Notes under the pieces: model-generated
The model's database searches: none
What the model was told of the DNA's origin: nothing
The model's input: only the letters and a program-made list of their open reading frames with translations
Source of the DNA: UMGS1975 sp959600905
GTDB lineage: Bacteria > Bacillota > Clostridia > Christensenellales > QAND01
Length of the DNA stretch: 45,280 nt
Assembly (NCBI GenBank): GCA_959600905.1
Contig: CAUGNO010000013.1
Coordinates: 1-45,280 of the forward strand
Direction of reading: 5' to 3'
Translations under genes and position numbers: made by a program
Shown: in pieces, positions 31,771 through 40,381 of the stretch
Numbering within the stretch: the stretch's first letter is position 1
How the letters are laid out: every line of letters begins with the position of its first letter

Positions 31771-32607
31771 ATGGAAATGGAAATCAAGCTTATTGTAACG
31801 GATCTAGACGGCACGCTGCTGACGAAAAAGGATGAAGTGCACCCTGACAATATCCGAGCGCTTAGGCGCTGCCAGGAACGAGGGATCAAGGTATGCCCCG
31901 TGACGGCAAGAAACTGGAAGGAGATTGCACCCGTTTTAGAGCAGGTGGCGTTTGATGAGGTCGCGGCGCTGAACAATGGGGCGTGTATGGTTAATTTGGC
32001 AACGGGCGCAGTGGAGCATCAGCTCGTATTTAGCAAAGAGAATGTACAGGGCATGGTGGAAACGATCTGCCAGCTGCCGTATACGTTCTTATCCTTGATG
32101 GGAACCGATTATATGCATGTCTTGGAAACATCGGGGACGATTTCATGGTTTAGCTACTATGACGACCAGGAACGCAAGCAGATGGGGATTCGAGCATTTT
32201 CCGATGCCGGGATGCTGGTTAGAGAAAGCGTGGACGTCCAACGGCTGACTTGCGGCATTCAAAAACAAGGCGAGACAAGCGCAAGAAAAGCGCTGCGCGA
32301 TATGCAGGCGCGGTATGGATGTAGGACGATGTTTATGGAAGAGGCGGACGGAGATTACATCGAGATTTCCCCCGTAGAGGCAAACAAAGCCTTTGCTATG
32401 GAGCAGATTTGTCGCCATTTTGGCATTGATGCGCAGCATGTTTTGGCATTTGGAGACAATGAAAACGATATGGATATGCTTAGGCATGCGGGGGTGTCCG
32501 TTGCCATGGGCAATGCGAATAGGGAGGTACAGCAAGTGGCTACCATGGTGACCAGCAGCAATAAAGAAGGCGGCGTAGCCGCAGCTTTACAATCTTTAAT
32601 ATTTTAA
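31771..32607 (+). CDS. Cof-type HAD-IIB hydrolase, array member 2
   Basis: A 278-residue paralogue with T-D-L-D-G-T-L-L, motif II V-T-A-R-N-W, lysine in V-E-A-N-K-A-F and motif IV G-D-N-E-N-D. The classical T-L-L ending of motif I and the N-K-A-F context make it the member most like ordinary YidA/Cof proteins. The frame continues upstream into member 1, but AGGGAAGG (31761-31768) points to ATG 31771 or ATG 31777. A perfect hairpin follows the stop. Confidence 0.92.
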   Translation: MEMEIKLIVTDLDGTLLTKKDEVHPDNIRALRRCQERGIKVCPVTARNWKEIAPVLEQVAFDEVAALNNGACMVNLATGAVEHQLVFSKENVQGMVETICQLPYTFLSLMGTDYMHVLETSGTISWFSYYDDQERKQMGIRAFSDAGMLVRESVDVQRLTCGIQKQGETSARKALRDMQARYGCRTMFMEEADGDYIEISPVEANKAFAMEQICRHFGIDAQHVLAFGDNENDMDMLRHAGVSVAMGNANREVQQVATMVTSSNKEGGVAAALQSLIF

Positions 32608-32613
32608 GGAACG

Positions 32614-32643
32614 CACCACAATGCGCGCTAGCGTATTGTGGTG
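32614..32643 (+). terminator. Strong hairpin inside the HAD array, possible partial terminator
   Basis: CACCACAATGCGC (32614-32626), loop GCTA, GCGTATTGTGGTG (32631-32643): thirteen pairs with one G/T wobble. Only T-T-G-T-T-G-T follows rather than a clean T run, so it may attenuate transcription, protect an mRNA end, or be a processing site rather than terminate fully. Confidence 0.55.
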
Positions 32644-32675
32644 TTGTTGTAACAAAAGAAATGGGGTGCTGAGTT

Positions 32676-33509
32676 TTGGCGGAGATCAAATTGATTGCAA
32701 CGGATTTGGATGGTACGTTTTTACAGGGAGGAGACAGCCCACATCCGGAAAATATACAAGCGGTGAAAGAATGTCAAAAGGCTGGGATCAAGGTATGCGC
32801 CTGTACAGGGCGCAGTTTTAACCGCGCCAAGGATATCATTGAGCAAGCAGGTTTTGATCAGTTTTGCGTTGTCAACAATGGGGCGTCCATCGTGGACTGG
32901 CGCACGGGACAGCACAGATATCGCAACCGCTTTGAGCCGGAAAGCATCGGAAAGATCGTGGATGTTATGATGAGCTACCACGCGTCCTTTGGCCTTACGG
33001 GCTTTGAAACGCTGTATATGCTGGAGGGGTATGTAGGGGCATGGTACCAGGCGCTGGATGAGGATATGCGCCGGCAACTAAACGGGCATATCTACCGCAC
33101 AAAAGAGGAGCTTGTAGAAGCCTGTGCAGAGGACGTAGAGCGTATGAATCTAAACCTGCCTTTTTTAGAAACTTATGCTGATTTGAGGGAAAAGCTGGCG
33201 GGCGTAGCAGACGTAGAAATTACAGCCTCTGGCCCGCATTCGCTGGAGATTACGCATATGGATGGGGATAAATCCCAAACCCTGATGGTGCTGGCGGATA
33301 TTTACAATGTAAAGCCAGAAAATGTGATGGCCTTTGGCGACAGCTTTAACGATATGTATATGCTGGCATGGGCCGGTACGGGCGTGGCAATGGGCAATGC
33401 GGACGAACGTCTAAAGGCTGTGGCGGACACCGTCACGGATACCAACAAAAACGCCGGTGTTGCACAGGCGATTTATAACATCGCCCTGCATAGAGAAACA
33501 GAAAAATAG
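32676..33509 (+). CDS. Cof-type HAD-IIB hydrolase, array member 3
   Basis: A 277-residue close paralogue of member 1. Motifs are T-D-L-D-G-T-F-L, C-T-G-R-S-F, the lysine in G-D-K-S-Q-T-L and G-D-S-F-N-D. The start is TTG 32676, seven bases after GGGGTG. The cap keeps Y-R-N-R-F and the E-E-L-V-E-A-C-x-E-D-V-E-R stretch of member 1 but diverges elsewhere. Confidence 0.92.
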   Translation: MAEIKLIATDLDGTFLQGGDSPHPENIQAVKECQKAGIKVCACTGRSFNRAKDIIEQAGFDQFCVVNNGASIVDWRTGQHRYRNRFEPESIGKIVDVMMSYHASFGLTGFETLYMLEGYVGAWYQALDEDMRRQLNGHIYRTKEELVEACAEDVERMNLNLPFLETYADLREKLAGVADVEITASGPHSLEITHMDGDKSQTLMVLADIYNVKPENVMAFGDSFNDMYMLAWAGTGVAMGNADERLKAVADTVTDTNKNAGVAQAIYNIALHRETEK

Positions 33510-33690
33510 AGATGATTTTGGCCTACAAGCACATAGGCCAATTCGATATGAAGGGCCCTGGTGGCTCATAGGTGTGTTGATGAACAACACGCATGAAAAG
33601 AGAGGGACGGCCGGCATCAGGCCGAGCTTTAGGTCTTTGAGAAAATAGGTGCTGTAACAGGCGCAAGACGATGGGGGTAAGAGAAGGACA
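33510..33690 (+). promoter_or_regulatory. 181-base structured gap inside the HAD array
   Basis: Other gaps in the array are short or negative. This one contains three hairpins: TTGGCCTA/TAGGCCAA (33518-33525 with 33534-33541), GTGTTG/CAACAC extended by two pairs (33572-33579 with 33585-33592), and CGGCC/GGCCG (33608-33612 with 33620-33624). I see no strong promoter, no terminator U-run and no riboswitch class I recognise. It may be a leader for members 4-9 or a duplication scar. Confidence 0.4.
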
Positions 33691-34527
33691 ATGGCGCAGA
33701 TAAAGCTGATAGCAACCGATTTGGACGGCACATTTTTACAGGGAGGGGATACGCCACATCCGGAGAACATTCAGGCAGTAAAGCGATGCCACGAAACTGG
33801 AATTAAGGTATGCGCGTTTACTGGCAGGAACTGGTCTTGGACAAAGCACATTTATCAGCAAGCGGGATTTGATCGATTTTGTGTGCTTTGCAATGGATCT
33901 GCGATCTATGATGTTGAAAATCAAGAAATGCGGTACAGAAATCGATTTGACCCGGCTTCCATTGAAAAGATCGTACAGGTTATACACCGGTATCCAAAGG
34001 CAGATTATTGGTTTACGGGGTTTTCGCATATCAGTATGCTGAAAAGCCATGGCGCTCCATGGTATACCTGTATGGACGAGGAAGAGCAGAAAAGAAAGGA
34101 TGTTCAGTTTTATCAAGAAGCAGATGCGTTGATTCGTGCGACCAAGGACGATATCATGCGTATCAACTGGCGGCTGCCGTATGATGTCTATGCAGAACGT
34201 GTTTTGGAGGAGATCTCAGAGTTTACTGAGATAGAGATTGTGCCGGCAGAGGAGCATACGTTGGAGATTACCCATAAGGACAGCAATAAATCGGAGGGGC
34301 TGATGGTGTTATCCGACATTTATGAGATCGACCCGGAAAACATCATGGCCATCGGAGATAGCTACAACGATGCAATGATGCTGGCATGGGCCGGTACGGG
34401 CGTGGCGATGGGCAATGCCGATGAGCGCCTAAAGGCCGTGGCGGATTATGTAACGGATGTTAATACGCAGGCAGGTATGGCAAAGGCTGTGTATCAGATT
34501 GCGTTGGGGAACAATATGCGGCCATAA
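33691..34527 (+). CDS. Cof-type HAD-IIB hydrolase, array member 4
   Basis: A 278-residue paralogue of members 1 and 3. Motif I T-D-L-D-G-T-F-L, motif II F-T-G-R-N-W, the lysine in S-N-K-S-E-G-L and motif IV G-D-S-Y-N-D are intact. The cap is rich in tryptophan and tyrosine (for example Y-W-F-T-G-F-S-H) and differs from its sisters. It follows the 181-base structured gap, with GAGAAGG upstream. Confidence 0.92.
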   Translation: MAQIKLIATDLDGTFLQGGDTPHPENIQAVKRCHETGIKVCAFTGRNWSWTKHIYQQAGFDRFCVLCNGSAIYDVENQEMRYRNRFDPASIEKIVQVIHRYPKADYWFTGFSHISMLKSHGAPWYTCMDEEEQKRKDVQFYQEADALIRATKDDIMRINWRLPYDVYAERVLEEISEFTEIEIVPAEEHTLEITHKDSNKSEGLMVLSDIYEIDPENIMAIGDSYNDAMMLAWAGTGVAMGNADERLKAVADYVTDVNTQAGMAKAVYQIALGNNMRP

Positions 34528-34553
34528 TGCCGCTTAGGGGGAGGCAAGAATAG

Positions 34554-35393
34554 ATGTCTAAGATCAAGATGGTGGTAACGGACCTGGACGGAACCTACTT
34601 TTACAACGGGATGCCGATGGTGGAAAACCAGCGCGCGGTGCAAATGGCCAGAGAGCAGGGAGTCAAGGTGTTTGCCTGTACCGGTAGGAGCTGGGCGATG
34701 TGCAGCTATACTATGCAGCATATCGGAATGGACGAATGGGCGGTTACGGGCAATGGTGCGTCTGTGACCCAAGTTAGCACGGGAAAGCTGCATCATCCCT
34801 GTTTTGTGGATCGGCAGCATGTAGGGCCGATTCTTCGCTTCATTGCTTCAAACGGGAAATACAAGCTCAATACCTATTGCGGCGATATGATGTACACCAC
34901 AAAGGAGCTGCTGCCCTGGTGGCTGGAGGATTCGGATAAACAAAACCAAACGCTGCCCAAAGAGCAGTGGACGCGCTTTACCGTCTGCGATAGCCTGGAG
35001 GAAATGATAGAAAAGAGCCAGGATGTCTGCGAACTGATCCGCCTGGAAACGGGCTATGAAAGAACGCCCATGCCGCAGGAGATCCAGGCATATATCGATA
35101 CGCTGGATGAGTTTCAGGTAACCACGAGCTTTGACGGGCACTGGGATATCAACCATAAGCAGGCCAATAAAGTGCGCGGGGTACAGTATCTGGCAGAAAA
35201 ATTCGGCATTGCGATGGATGAGGTGCTGGCCATTGGGGACGACATCAACGATATACAAATGATACAGGCAGCTGGTATTGGCGTGGCCATGGGCAATGCC
35301 CAGGAATCTGTGAAGCAGGCCACGGAATACCATACGGATCTTTGTAAGGAGCATGGCTTTGCCAAAGCACTGGAAAAATGGGTACTGAAATAA
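34554..35393 (+). CDS. Cof-type HAD-IIB hydrolase, array member 5
   Basis: A 279-residue paralogue, more distant than the 1/3/4 group. Motif I is T-D-L-D-G-T-Y-F, motif II C-T-G-R-S-W, the lysine is in A-N-K-V-R-G-V and motif IV is G-D-D-I-N-D. The cap includes W-W-L-E-D-S and other acidic stretches not seen in neighbours. Its 3' end overlaps member 6 by 16 bases. Confidence 0.92.
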   Translation: MSKIKMVVTDLDGTYFYNGMPMVENQRAVQMAREQGVKVFACTGRSWAMCSYTMQHIGMDEWAVTGNGASVTQVSTGKLHHPCFVDRQHVGPILRFIASNGKYKLNTYCGDMMYTTKELLPWWLEDSDKQNQTLPKEQWTRFTVCDSLEEMIEKSQDVCELIRLETGYERTPMPQEIQAYIDTLDEFQVTTSFDGHWDINHKQANKVRGVQYLAEKFGIAMDEVLAIGDDINDIQMIQAAGIGVAMGNAQESVKQATEYHTDLCKEHGFAKALEKWVLK

Positions 35394-36196
35394 AAGGGCA
35401 GATCAAACTCATCATCACAGACTTGGACGGTACCTTTTTGGCGGATCATGCGGCGTTGAGCAGAGAAAATATCCAAGCCGTTCAGGCGGCCCGGGAAAAG
35501 GGGATCGTGGTAAGCGCCTGTACGACGAGAAATTGGTGTGCGGCAAAAGAAATTGTACAGACAGCTTGTTTTGACGGCGTAACAGCTTGCTGCAATGGAG
35601 GCTCATACATCAAAACCCAAAGCGGCGCGATACTGAGTAGGCATTGTTTGCCGGCAGGGGTGGTTCGTGGATTGCTAGAGGAAAGCCTGGCGCTTGGGGC
35701 AAAGGTGGCGCTGCATACCTATTGGCAGACCTATGTAGGGGATGAAAGCATTTCTCCTAAGCACCTATTGGAAGAGGAATTTGCGGTAACGCAATGCCGT
35801 GATGCCGCTGAAATGCTGTCCCAAGCAGGCGACACGGTGGAGATGGTAGAGGTTACCGGTAGAGACGGCGGCCAAATGCCGGAGGCCTGGCGGGAAAAGA
35901 TTAGGCCATACGGCAAGGTGTATATTGCCAACCAAAACCGGGGTGTGTACCATATTACCATGCCGTGTGCGTCTAAATTGCAGGCTGCACAGGCTTTGGC
36001 AAAGGCGATGGGGCTAAACGCGTCACAGGTCATGTGCTTGGGTGATACCTACAACGACAGCGAGATGATTCGCTGGGCCGGTATAGGCGTGGCAATGGGC
36101 AATGCAGAAAAAGGCGTAAAGGCGGATGCTGATTATGTGGCCAAGGACAACAACGAGCATGGCTTTGCACAGGCGGTGGAGAGATTTGCGCTGTAA
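35378..36196 (+). CDS. Cof-type HAD-IIB hydrolase, array member 6
   Basis: A 272-residue paralogue that pairs with member 7. Motif I T-D-L-D-G-T-F-L, motif II C-T-T-R-N-W (T in place of G), the lysine in A-S-K-L-Q-A-A and motif IV G-D-T-Y-N-D are present. The start overlaps the end of member 5; a few extra residues (M-G-T-E-I-K-G-Q) precede the usual I-K-L-I. The cap shares H-C-L-P and Y-I-A-N-Q-N-type segments with member 7. Confidence 0.91.
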   Translation: MGTEIKGQIKLIITDLDGTFLADHAALSRENIQAVQAAREKGIVVSACTTRNWCAAKEIVQTACFDGVTACCNGGSYIKTQSGAILSRHCLPAGVVRGLLEESLALGAKVALHTYWQTYVGDESISPKHLLEEEFAVTQCRDAAEMLSQAGDTVEMVEVTGRDGGQMPEAWREKIRPYGKVYIANQNRGVYHITMPCASKLQAAQALAKAMGLNASQVMCLGDTYNDSEMIRWAGIGVAMGNAEKGVKADADYVAKDNNEHGFAQAVERFAL

Positions 36197-36211
36197 AAGA
36201 AGGGAATACCG

Positions 36212-37042
36212 ATGGCGATCAAATTGATAGTGACGGATCTGGACGGTACGTTTTTGTCGGATTTTTATCAGGTGAGCGAGGAGAATATCAAGGCTGTTAG
36301 GGCAGCTAAGGAAAAGGGCATAATGATAAGCGCCTGTACGACGCGCAACTGGGCGATGGCAAAAGGCGTGGTGCGCTGGGGAGAGCTCAACGGGCTGGCC
36401 GCCTGCTGCAACGGCGCTTCCTTTGTACGGGTAGAGGACGGCTTTGTCATCAACCGGCACTGTCTGCCGAGAAGAAGCTTGGAAGGGCTGGTGCGCATCA
36501 GCTTAGAATACGAAGCCAAAATTGCGCTGTATTCTCATGAGCAGACATTGATGGAGCCAACCACTTCGCCCATGCACTATTTGATGATCAGAGAGGACTG
36601 GCCCAACCATATCCCTCCGCTTCGAATCCCCGTGACCAAATGCGACACCATCGATGAAATGGTGATTTTGGGCCGGGAGGATACGCAGCTGCTGGAAGTA
36701 TTCAGCAAAGATGGGAAACCGCTGCCCGCCGAGTGGGCGGAGCGTATCCATGCGCAGGGGAATTTCCATATTGCAGAGCCCAATCAAGGCTGTTATCATG
36801 TATCGTTTGCAGGCGCTTCCAAGCTTAAGGCGGCCCAAGCGCTGGCAAGGCAGCTGAGGTTAAAACCGGAGGAGGTTATGTGCCTTGGTGATGCATACAG
36901 CGATAGCGAGATGATCCAATGGGCCGGCGTAGGGGTGGCGATGGGCAATGCCGAGGAAGGGATTAAACCGCTGGCGGATTTTGTTTCTAAGCGCAATGAT
37001 GAAAACGGGTTTGCCTATGCGCTGGAAAAATATGTTTTATAA
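36212..37042 (+). CDS. Cof-type HAD-IIB hydrolase, array member 7
   Basis: A 276-residue paralogue of member 6. Motif I T-D-L-D-G-T-F-L, motif II C-T-T-R-N-W and the lysine in A-S-K-L-K-A-A are normal; motif IV reads G-D-A-Y-S-D, with serine for the usual asparagine but both metal-binding aspartates kept, so activity is expected. The H-C-L-P-R-R and Q-G-C-Y-H-V segments mirror member 6. Confidence 0.92.
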   Translation: MAIKLIVTDLDGTFLSDFYQVSEENIKAVRAAKEKGIMISACTTRNWAMAKGVVRWGELNGLAACCNGASFVRVEDGFVINRHCLPRRSLEGLVRISLEYEAKIALYSHEQTLMEPTTSPMHYLMIREDWPNHIPPLRIPVTKCDTIDEMVILGREDTQLLEVFSKDGKPLPAEWAERIHAQGNFHIAEPNQGCYHVSFAGASKLKAAQALARQLRLKPEEVMCLGDAYSDSEMIQWAGVGVAMGNAEEGIKPLADFVSKRNDENGFAYALEKYVL

Positions 37043-37056
37043 AAGGAGGATATAGC

Positions 37057-37893
37057 GTGGGCATAAAACTCATTGTAACGGATCTGGACGGCACTTTTTT
37101 AGATACCTACCATACCCTGAACGAAGAAAATGTAAAAGCGGTACGCAGAGCCAGGGAGCAAGGGATCTATGTGGCTGCTGTTACGGCGCGCAACTGGAGC
37201 GCTTGTAAATGGGCGGTTACGGAAACGGGCTTTGATCCGCTGTGCGTTATCAATAACGGCGCTGCCATTGTAGAGGGAAGCAGCGAGAAACTGGCATTTG
37301 AAAACACCATTCCAGCACCGGCTGTGCGCGCTATTTTACAAGCGGCGGCCGAGGCCAAAGCCTCCATTGATGTATTTGCCGGCATGTTTTCCTTGGAATA
37401 TGAGCCCACCCGCTTATCTACCAAAGATATGGTGCAATGGCGCACAGAATGGGAGAAGAAACCAGCGCATTGCCGCCCTGTGGTGGAGGTATATCAAGAC
37501 CTGGAAAAGATGATACAGCGCGCCAGCGACGTTTCTGAAAATATTACCGTGCACGGCAAGGATCTAACCGAGCTGCCTGGCTGGTTTTACCGCAGGGTCA
37601 TCGAGCAGGGAGAGTTTTATTTGACGAGTAGCCATACGGGATGCATTGATATCATGGCGTATGGCTCTACCAAGCGCGAAGGCGTAGAGCGCCTGGCAGG
37701 CATGCTGGGGGTAAAGCAAGAGGAGGTTGTGGCCTTCGGCGATAATAGCAACGATATCGGCATGCTCAAATGGGCTGGTACCGGCGTAGCGGTTGGCAAT
37801 GCAGCGCCAAGCGTACAGGCAGCTGCGGATATGGTGACGGCACGCAATGATGAGGGTGGCTTTGCAAAGGCGTTGGAAACATTGATTTTTTAA
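37057..37893 (+). CDS. Cof-type HAD-IIB hydrolase, array member 8
   Basis: A 278-residue paralogue grouped with member 9. It starts at GTG 37057 after AAAAGGAGG. Motif I T-D-L-D-G-T-F-L, motif II V-T-A-R-N-W, the lysine in G-S-T-K-R-E-G-V and motif IV G-D-N-S-N-D are present. The cap shares the layout of member 9 (I-D-I-M-A-Y before the lysine, F-Y-R-R/D-x-I-x-x-G-E-F before that) and is unlike the 1/3/4 group. Confidence 0.92.
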   Translation: MGIKLIVTDLDGTFLDTYHTLNEENVKAVRRAREQGIYVAAVTARNWSACKWAVTETGFDPLCVINNGAAIVEGSSEKLAFENTIPAPAVRAILQAAAEAKASIDVFAGMFSLEYEPTRLSTKDMVQWRTEWEKKPAHCRPVVEVYQDLEKMIQRASDVSENITVHGKDLTELPGWFYRRVIEQGEFYLTSSHTGCIDIMAYGSTKREGVERLAGMLGVKQEEVVAFGDNSNDIGMLKWAGTGVAVGNAAPSVQAAADMVTARNDEGGFAKALETLIF

Positions 37894-37905
37894 GGGGTGT
37901 AGCAA

Positions 37906-38754
37906 ATGGCAGAGATCAAGATTGTAATGACGGATATGGACGGCACATATATGGAAAATTCTTTCCAAGCCAACCAACAAAACTTAGAGGCAACCAGAAA
38001 GCTGGCAGAGCGCGGTATTCCCGTATGCGCTGTGACGGCGCGTAACCTGGGGCTGGTGCGGCGCATGCTGCATTTAGGAGAATTAGAAACCTATTGTGTA
38101 AACAACAATGGATGCTCGGTACACAATGTAAAGACGGGGGAAAGCCTATGGAGCAACTGTATTCCAGACAGCTGGCTGGTGGCTGCGCTTAAAGCATGTG
38201 ACAGGATTAAGGATACGGGGATTCAGGTTGAAGTGCATACAGGGGAAATGTCCATCGATTATGGGCCTCTGAAGACGCTGCCTAGCCATGCGGACCGTGA
38301 AAATGAACAGACAGAGCCGCAGTTTCGCTGCCCTACAGTGGTGGCAAAGGATATTGACGATGTATTGAAAATTGCGGATGGCAAAGCAGAGCTGATTCGT
38401 GTGTTCGATTATAGGGAAAACGGCGTTTTGCCGGGCACGTTTTATCGCGATCTTATCATGGGTGGCGAATTTATGCTGACAAGCTCAAATCCTGCGGTTT
38501 TGGAAATCATGGCGGCGGGGAGCAGCAAAAGAAACGGCGTGGCACAGCTGGCCAAGATCCTGGGCATTCGCCAGGAGGAAGTGATGTGCTGTGGAGACGG
38601 CGCCAATGACATCGGTATGATCAGCTGGGCCGGCGTCGGTGTGGCGATGGACAATGCATCCGATGAGGTAAAGGCAGCGGCAGATTATGTATCCTGTAAC
38701 TTCAAGCAAGGCGGCGTAGCCAAGGCCGTAGAAAAATATATTTTGAATCGATGA
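37906..38754 (+). CDS. Cof-type HAD-IIB hydrolase, array member 9
   Basis: A 282-residue paralogue, last of the array. Motif I is altered to T-D-M-D-G-T-Y-M but keeps both aspartates; motif II is V-T-A-R-N-L, the lysine is in G-S-S-K-R-N-G-V and motif IV is G-D-G-A-N-D. It also has M-D-N-A where the others have M/V-G-N-A. The DUF362 gene starts 16 bases after its stop. Confidence 0.91.
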   Translation: MAEIKIVMTDMDGTYMENSFQANQQNLEATRKLAERGIPVCAVTARNLGLVRRMLHLGELETYCVNNNGCSVHNVKTGESLWSNCIPDSWLVAALKACDRIKDTGIQVEVHTGEMSIDYGPLKTLPSHADRENEQTEPQFRCPTVVAKDIDDVLKIADGKAELIRVFDYRENGVLPGTFYRDLIMGGEFMLTSSNPAVLEIMAAGSSKRNGVAQLAKILGIRQEEVMCCGDGANDIGMISWAGVGVAMDNASDEVKAAADYVSCNFKQGGVAKAVEKYILNR

Positions 38755-38770
38755 GAAAAGGGATTTGCAT

Positions 38771-39910
38771 ATGCAAGACAAAGCAGCATTGATACGATGC
38801 GAAAGCTATGACCAGCAAGAGGTGGACCGGGCAGTGGCGGAGGCGTTTGCCTTGGTAGGTGGGCTGAGCCAATGGATAAAGCCAGGGATGACGGTGGCAA
38901 TCAAGGCCAATTTGCTGATGAAAAAGAAGCCGGAAGCGTTTACAACCACGCATCCTGCCGTCATTGAAGCGGTGGCCAAACAGGTGCGGGCTTTGGGGGC
39001 AACAGCAGTGATAGGGGATAGCCCCGGCGGCCCATTTACCCCTGCGCTGGTACATGGAGTATACCGGACTTGCGGGATGGAGCAGGCAGCGCAAAATGCC
39101 GGCGCAGTGCTGAACGAGGATTTTGAGCAGGTTACCGTCTATGAGGAAAAAAGCGTTGTGCTCCGCCAGATGCAGCTTTGCCGGTATTTGACGCGGGCAG
39201 ATGCAGTGATCGACTGTGCCAAGCTAAAAACGCATGGCCTTACGCAATATACGGGCGCGGTGAAGAACCTTTATGGATGCGTGCCGGGCACTGTCAAGGT
39301 GGAATACCATTTTCGGATGCCGGCACTGAAGGATTTTTCGCAGATGCTGGTGGATCTATGTGAACATGTCCGGCCGGTGGTAAGTTTGATTGATGCCGTA
39401 GAGGCCATGGAGGGAGACGGGCCGAGCGGCGGTACAATGAGAAAAATGAATTGCCTGATCGCTTCCTCTTCGGCCTATGCGGCGGATGTGGTAGGCACTA
39501 GGCTGATGGGCCTTAAGCCTGAAAGCATCTGCACAGTACAGTGTGCCATAGAGCGTAGGCTTGTAGACCCAGAGCAGGTGCTGGTACTGGGAGAGCGAAT
39601 AGAGGACTATATAGCAAATGATTATCAGGTGCCTGCGATCCAAGGGGAGAAAACGCTGCCCCGCATGGCGCCTAAATGCGTAATGGAGCTGCTTGAAAAA
39701 TGGATGAAGCCAAAGCCGGTTTTCCTGCATAAAAAATGTGTGGGCTGTGGCGACTGCTTTCGTAGCTGCCCGCCTAAGGCAATCTCGATGAAGGAGGGAA
39801 AGCCGCGGGCAGATCTAAATGTATGCATTCGCTGTTTTTGCTGCCAGGAGCTGTGTCCGGTGCAGGCAATTCGCATCAAGAGAAATAAACTATTGAAATG
39901 GATTGGTTAG
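38771..39910 (+). CDS. DUF362 protein with C-terminal 2x[4Fe-4S] ferredoxin domain
   Basis: A 379-residue protein. The DUF362 region (about 1-300) has V-A-I-K-A-N-L-L, T-T-H-P-A-V-I-E-A, G-D-S-P-G-G-P and the C-A-K-L-K-T-H-G-L-T-Q-Y-T-G-A-V-K-N segment. Residues 323-367 hold two Fe-S motifs, C-x2-C-x2-C-x3-C-P and C-x2-C-x2-C-x3-C-P. The family is common in anaerobes and its reaction is unknown; it may couple electron transfer to a ligand-binding domain. ATG 38771 is seven bases after AAAGGGA. It continues the HAD transcription unit. Confidence 0.9.
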   Translation: MQDKAALIRCESYDQQEVDRAVAEAFALVGGLSQWIKPGMTVAIKANLLMKKKPEAFTTTHPAVIEAVAKQVRALGATAVIGDSPGGPFTPALVHGVYRTCGMEQAAQNAGAVLNEDFEQVTVYEEKSVVLRQMQLCRYLTRADAVIDCAKLKTHGLTQYTGAVKNLYGCVPGTVKVEYHFRMPALKDFSQMLVDLCEHVRPVVSLIDAVEAMEGDGPSGGTMRKMNCLIASSSAYAADVVGTRLMGLKPESICTVQCAIERRLVDPEQVLVLGERIEDYIANDYQVPAIQGEKTLPRMAPKCVMELLEKWMKPKPVFLHKKCVGCGDCFRSCPPKAISMKEGKPRADLNVCIRCFCCQELCPVQAIRIKRNKLLKWIG

Positions 39911-40372
39911 ATGATACACATTGTATTGGTTTCGCCCGAGATCCCGCAAAATACGGGCAACATTGCACGAACATGCGCCGCTACGGGCTGCGCACTGCAT
40001 TTGGTAAAGCCGTTGGGATTTTCCATCGATGATAAGCATTTAAAGCGCGCCGGCCTGGATTATTGGGATAAGGTGACGGTGGGCGTATATGAGAGCTTTG
40101 AAGAGCTGGAACAAAAGTATCCTGACGCGCATTTTTATCCTGTAGAAACGGAAGGAAGCAGATTCCATACCGAAGTTACGTATCCAGAGGATGTTTTTTT
40201 TGTGTTTGGGAAGGAGACAAAGGGACTGCCGAAAGCGATTGTGGAAAAATATGCAGATACCCTGATTCGGCTTCCCATGCGAAAGGGGCTGAGGAGCCTG
40301 AACCTATCCAACGCGGCGGCTGTGATGGTATATGAGGCGCTGCGGCAGCGTGGATTTGAAGGGCTAGTGTAG
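39911..40372 (+). CDS. trmL: tRNA (cytidine(34)-2'-O)-methyltransferase
   Basis: A 153-residue SPOUT methyltransferase that 2'-O-methylates the wobble base of tRNA-Leu isoacceptors. P-E-I-P-Q-N-T-G-N-I-A-R-T-C-A near the start, L-D-Y-W-D, F-G-K-E-T-K-G-L and the end L-R-S-L-N-L-S-N-A-A-A-V-M-V-Y-E form the knotted SAM site. It begins directly after the preceding stop without a clear Shine-Dalgarno, so it is probably translated by coupling. A terminator follows. Confidence 0.95.
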   Translation: MIHIVLVSPEIPQNTGNIARTCAATGCALHLVKPLGFSIDDKHLKRAGLDYWDKVTVGVYESFEELEQKYPDAHFYPVETEGSRFHTEVTYPEDVFFVFGKETKGLPKAIVEKYADTLIRLPMRKGLRSLNLSNAAAVMVYEALRQRGFEGLV

Positions 40373-40381
40373 TCGATGGTT

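Larger units (their letters stand above)
30930..38754 (+). repeat. Array of nine tandem paralogous HAD-IIB (Cof-type) phosphatase genes
   Basis: Nine homologous genes of 272-282 codons each follow head to tail in one direction. Similar neighbours group together: members 1, 3 and 4 share T-D-L-D-G-T-F-L-x-G-G and W-A-G-T-G-V-A-M-G-N-A-D; 6 and 7 share S-A-C-T-T-R-N-W and C-C-N-G; 8 and 9 share V-T-A-R-N and G-S-(S/T)-K-R; members 2 and 5 are more isolated. All nine keep D-x-D-G-T, a motif II threonine, a motif III lysine and G-D-x-x-(N/S)-D. This pattern fits serial tandem duplication. Confidence 0.95.

Noticed and set aside
33457..33648. 63-codon plus-strand frame spanning the end of HAD3 and the following gap
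   Set aside because: It overlaps HAD3 in another frame, has no Shine-Dalgarno, and the gap is better described as a set of hairpins.
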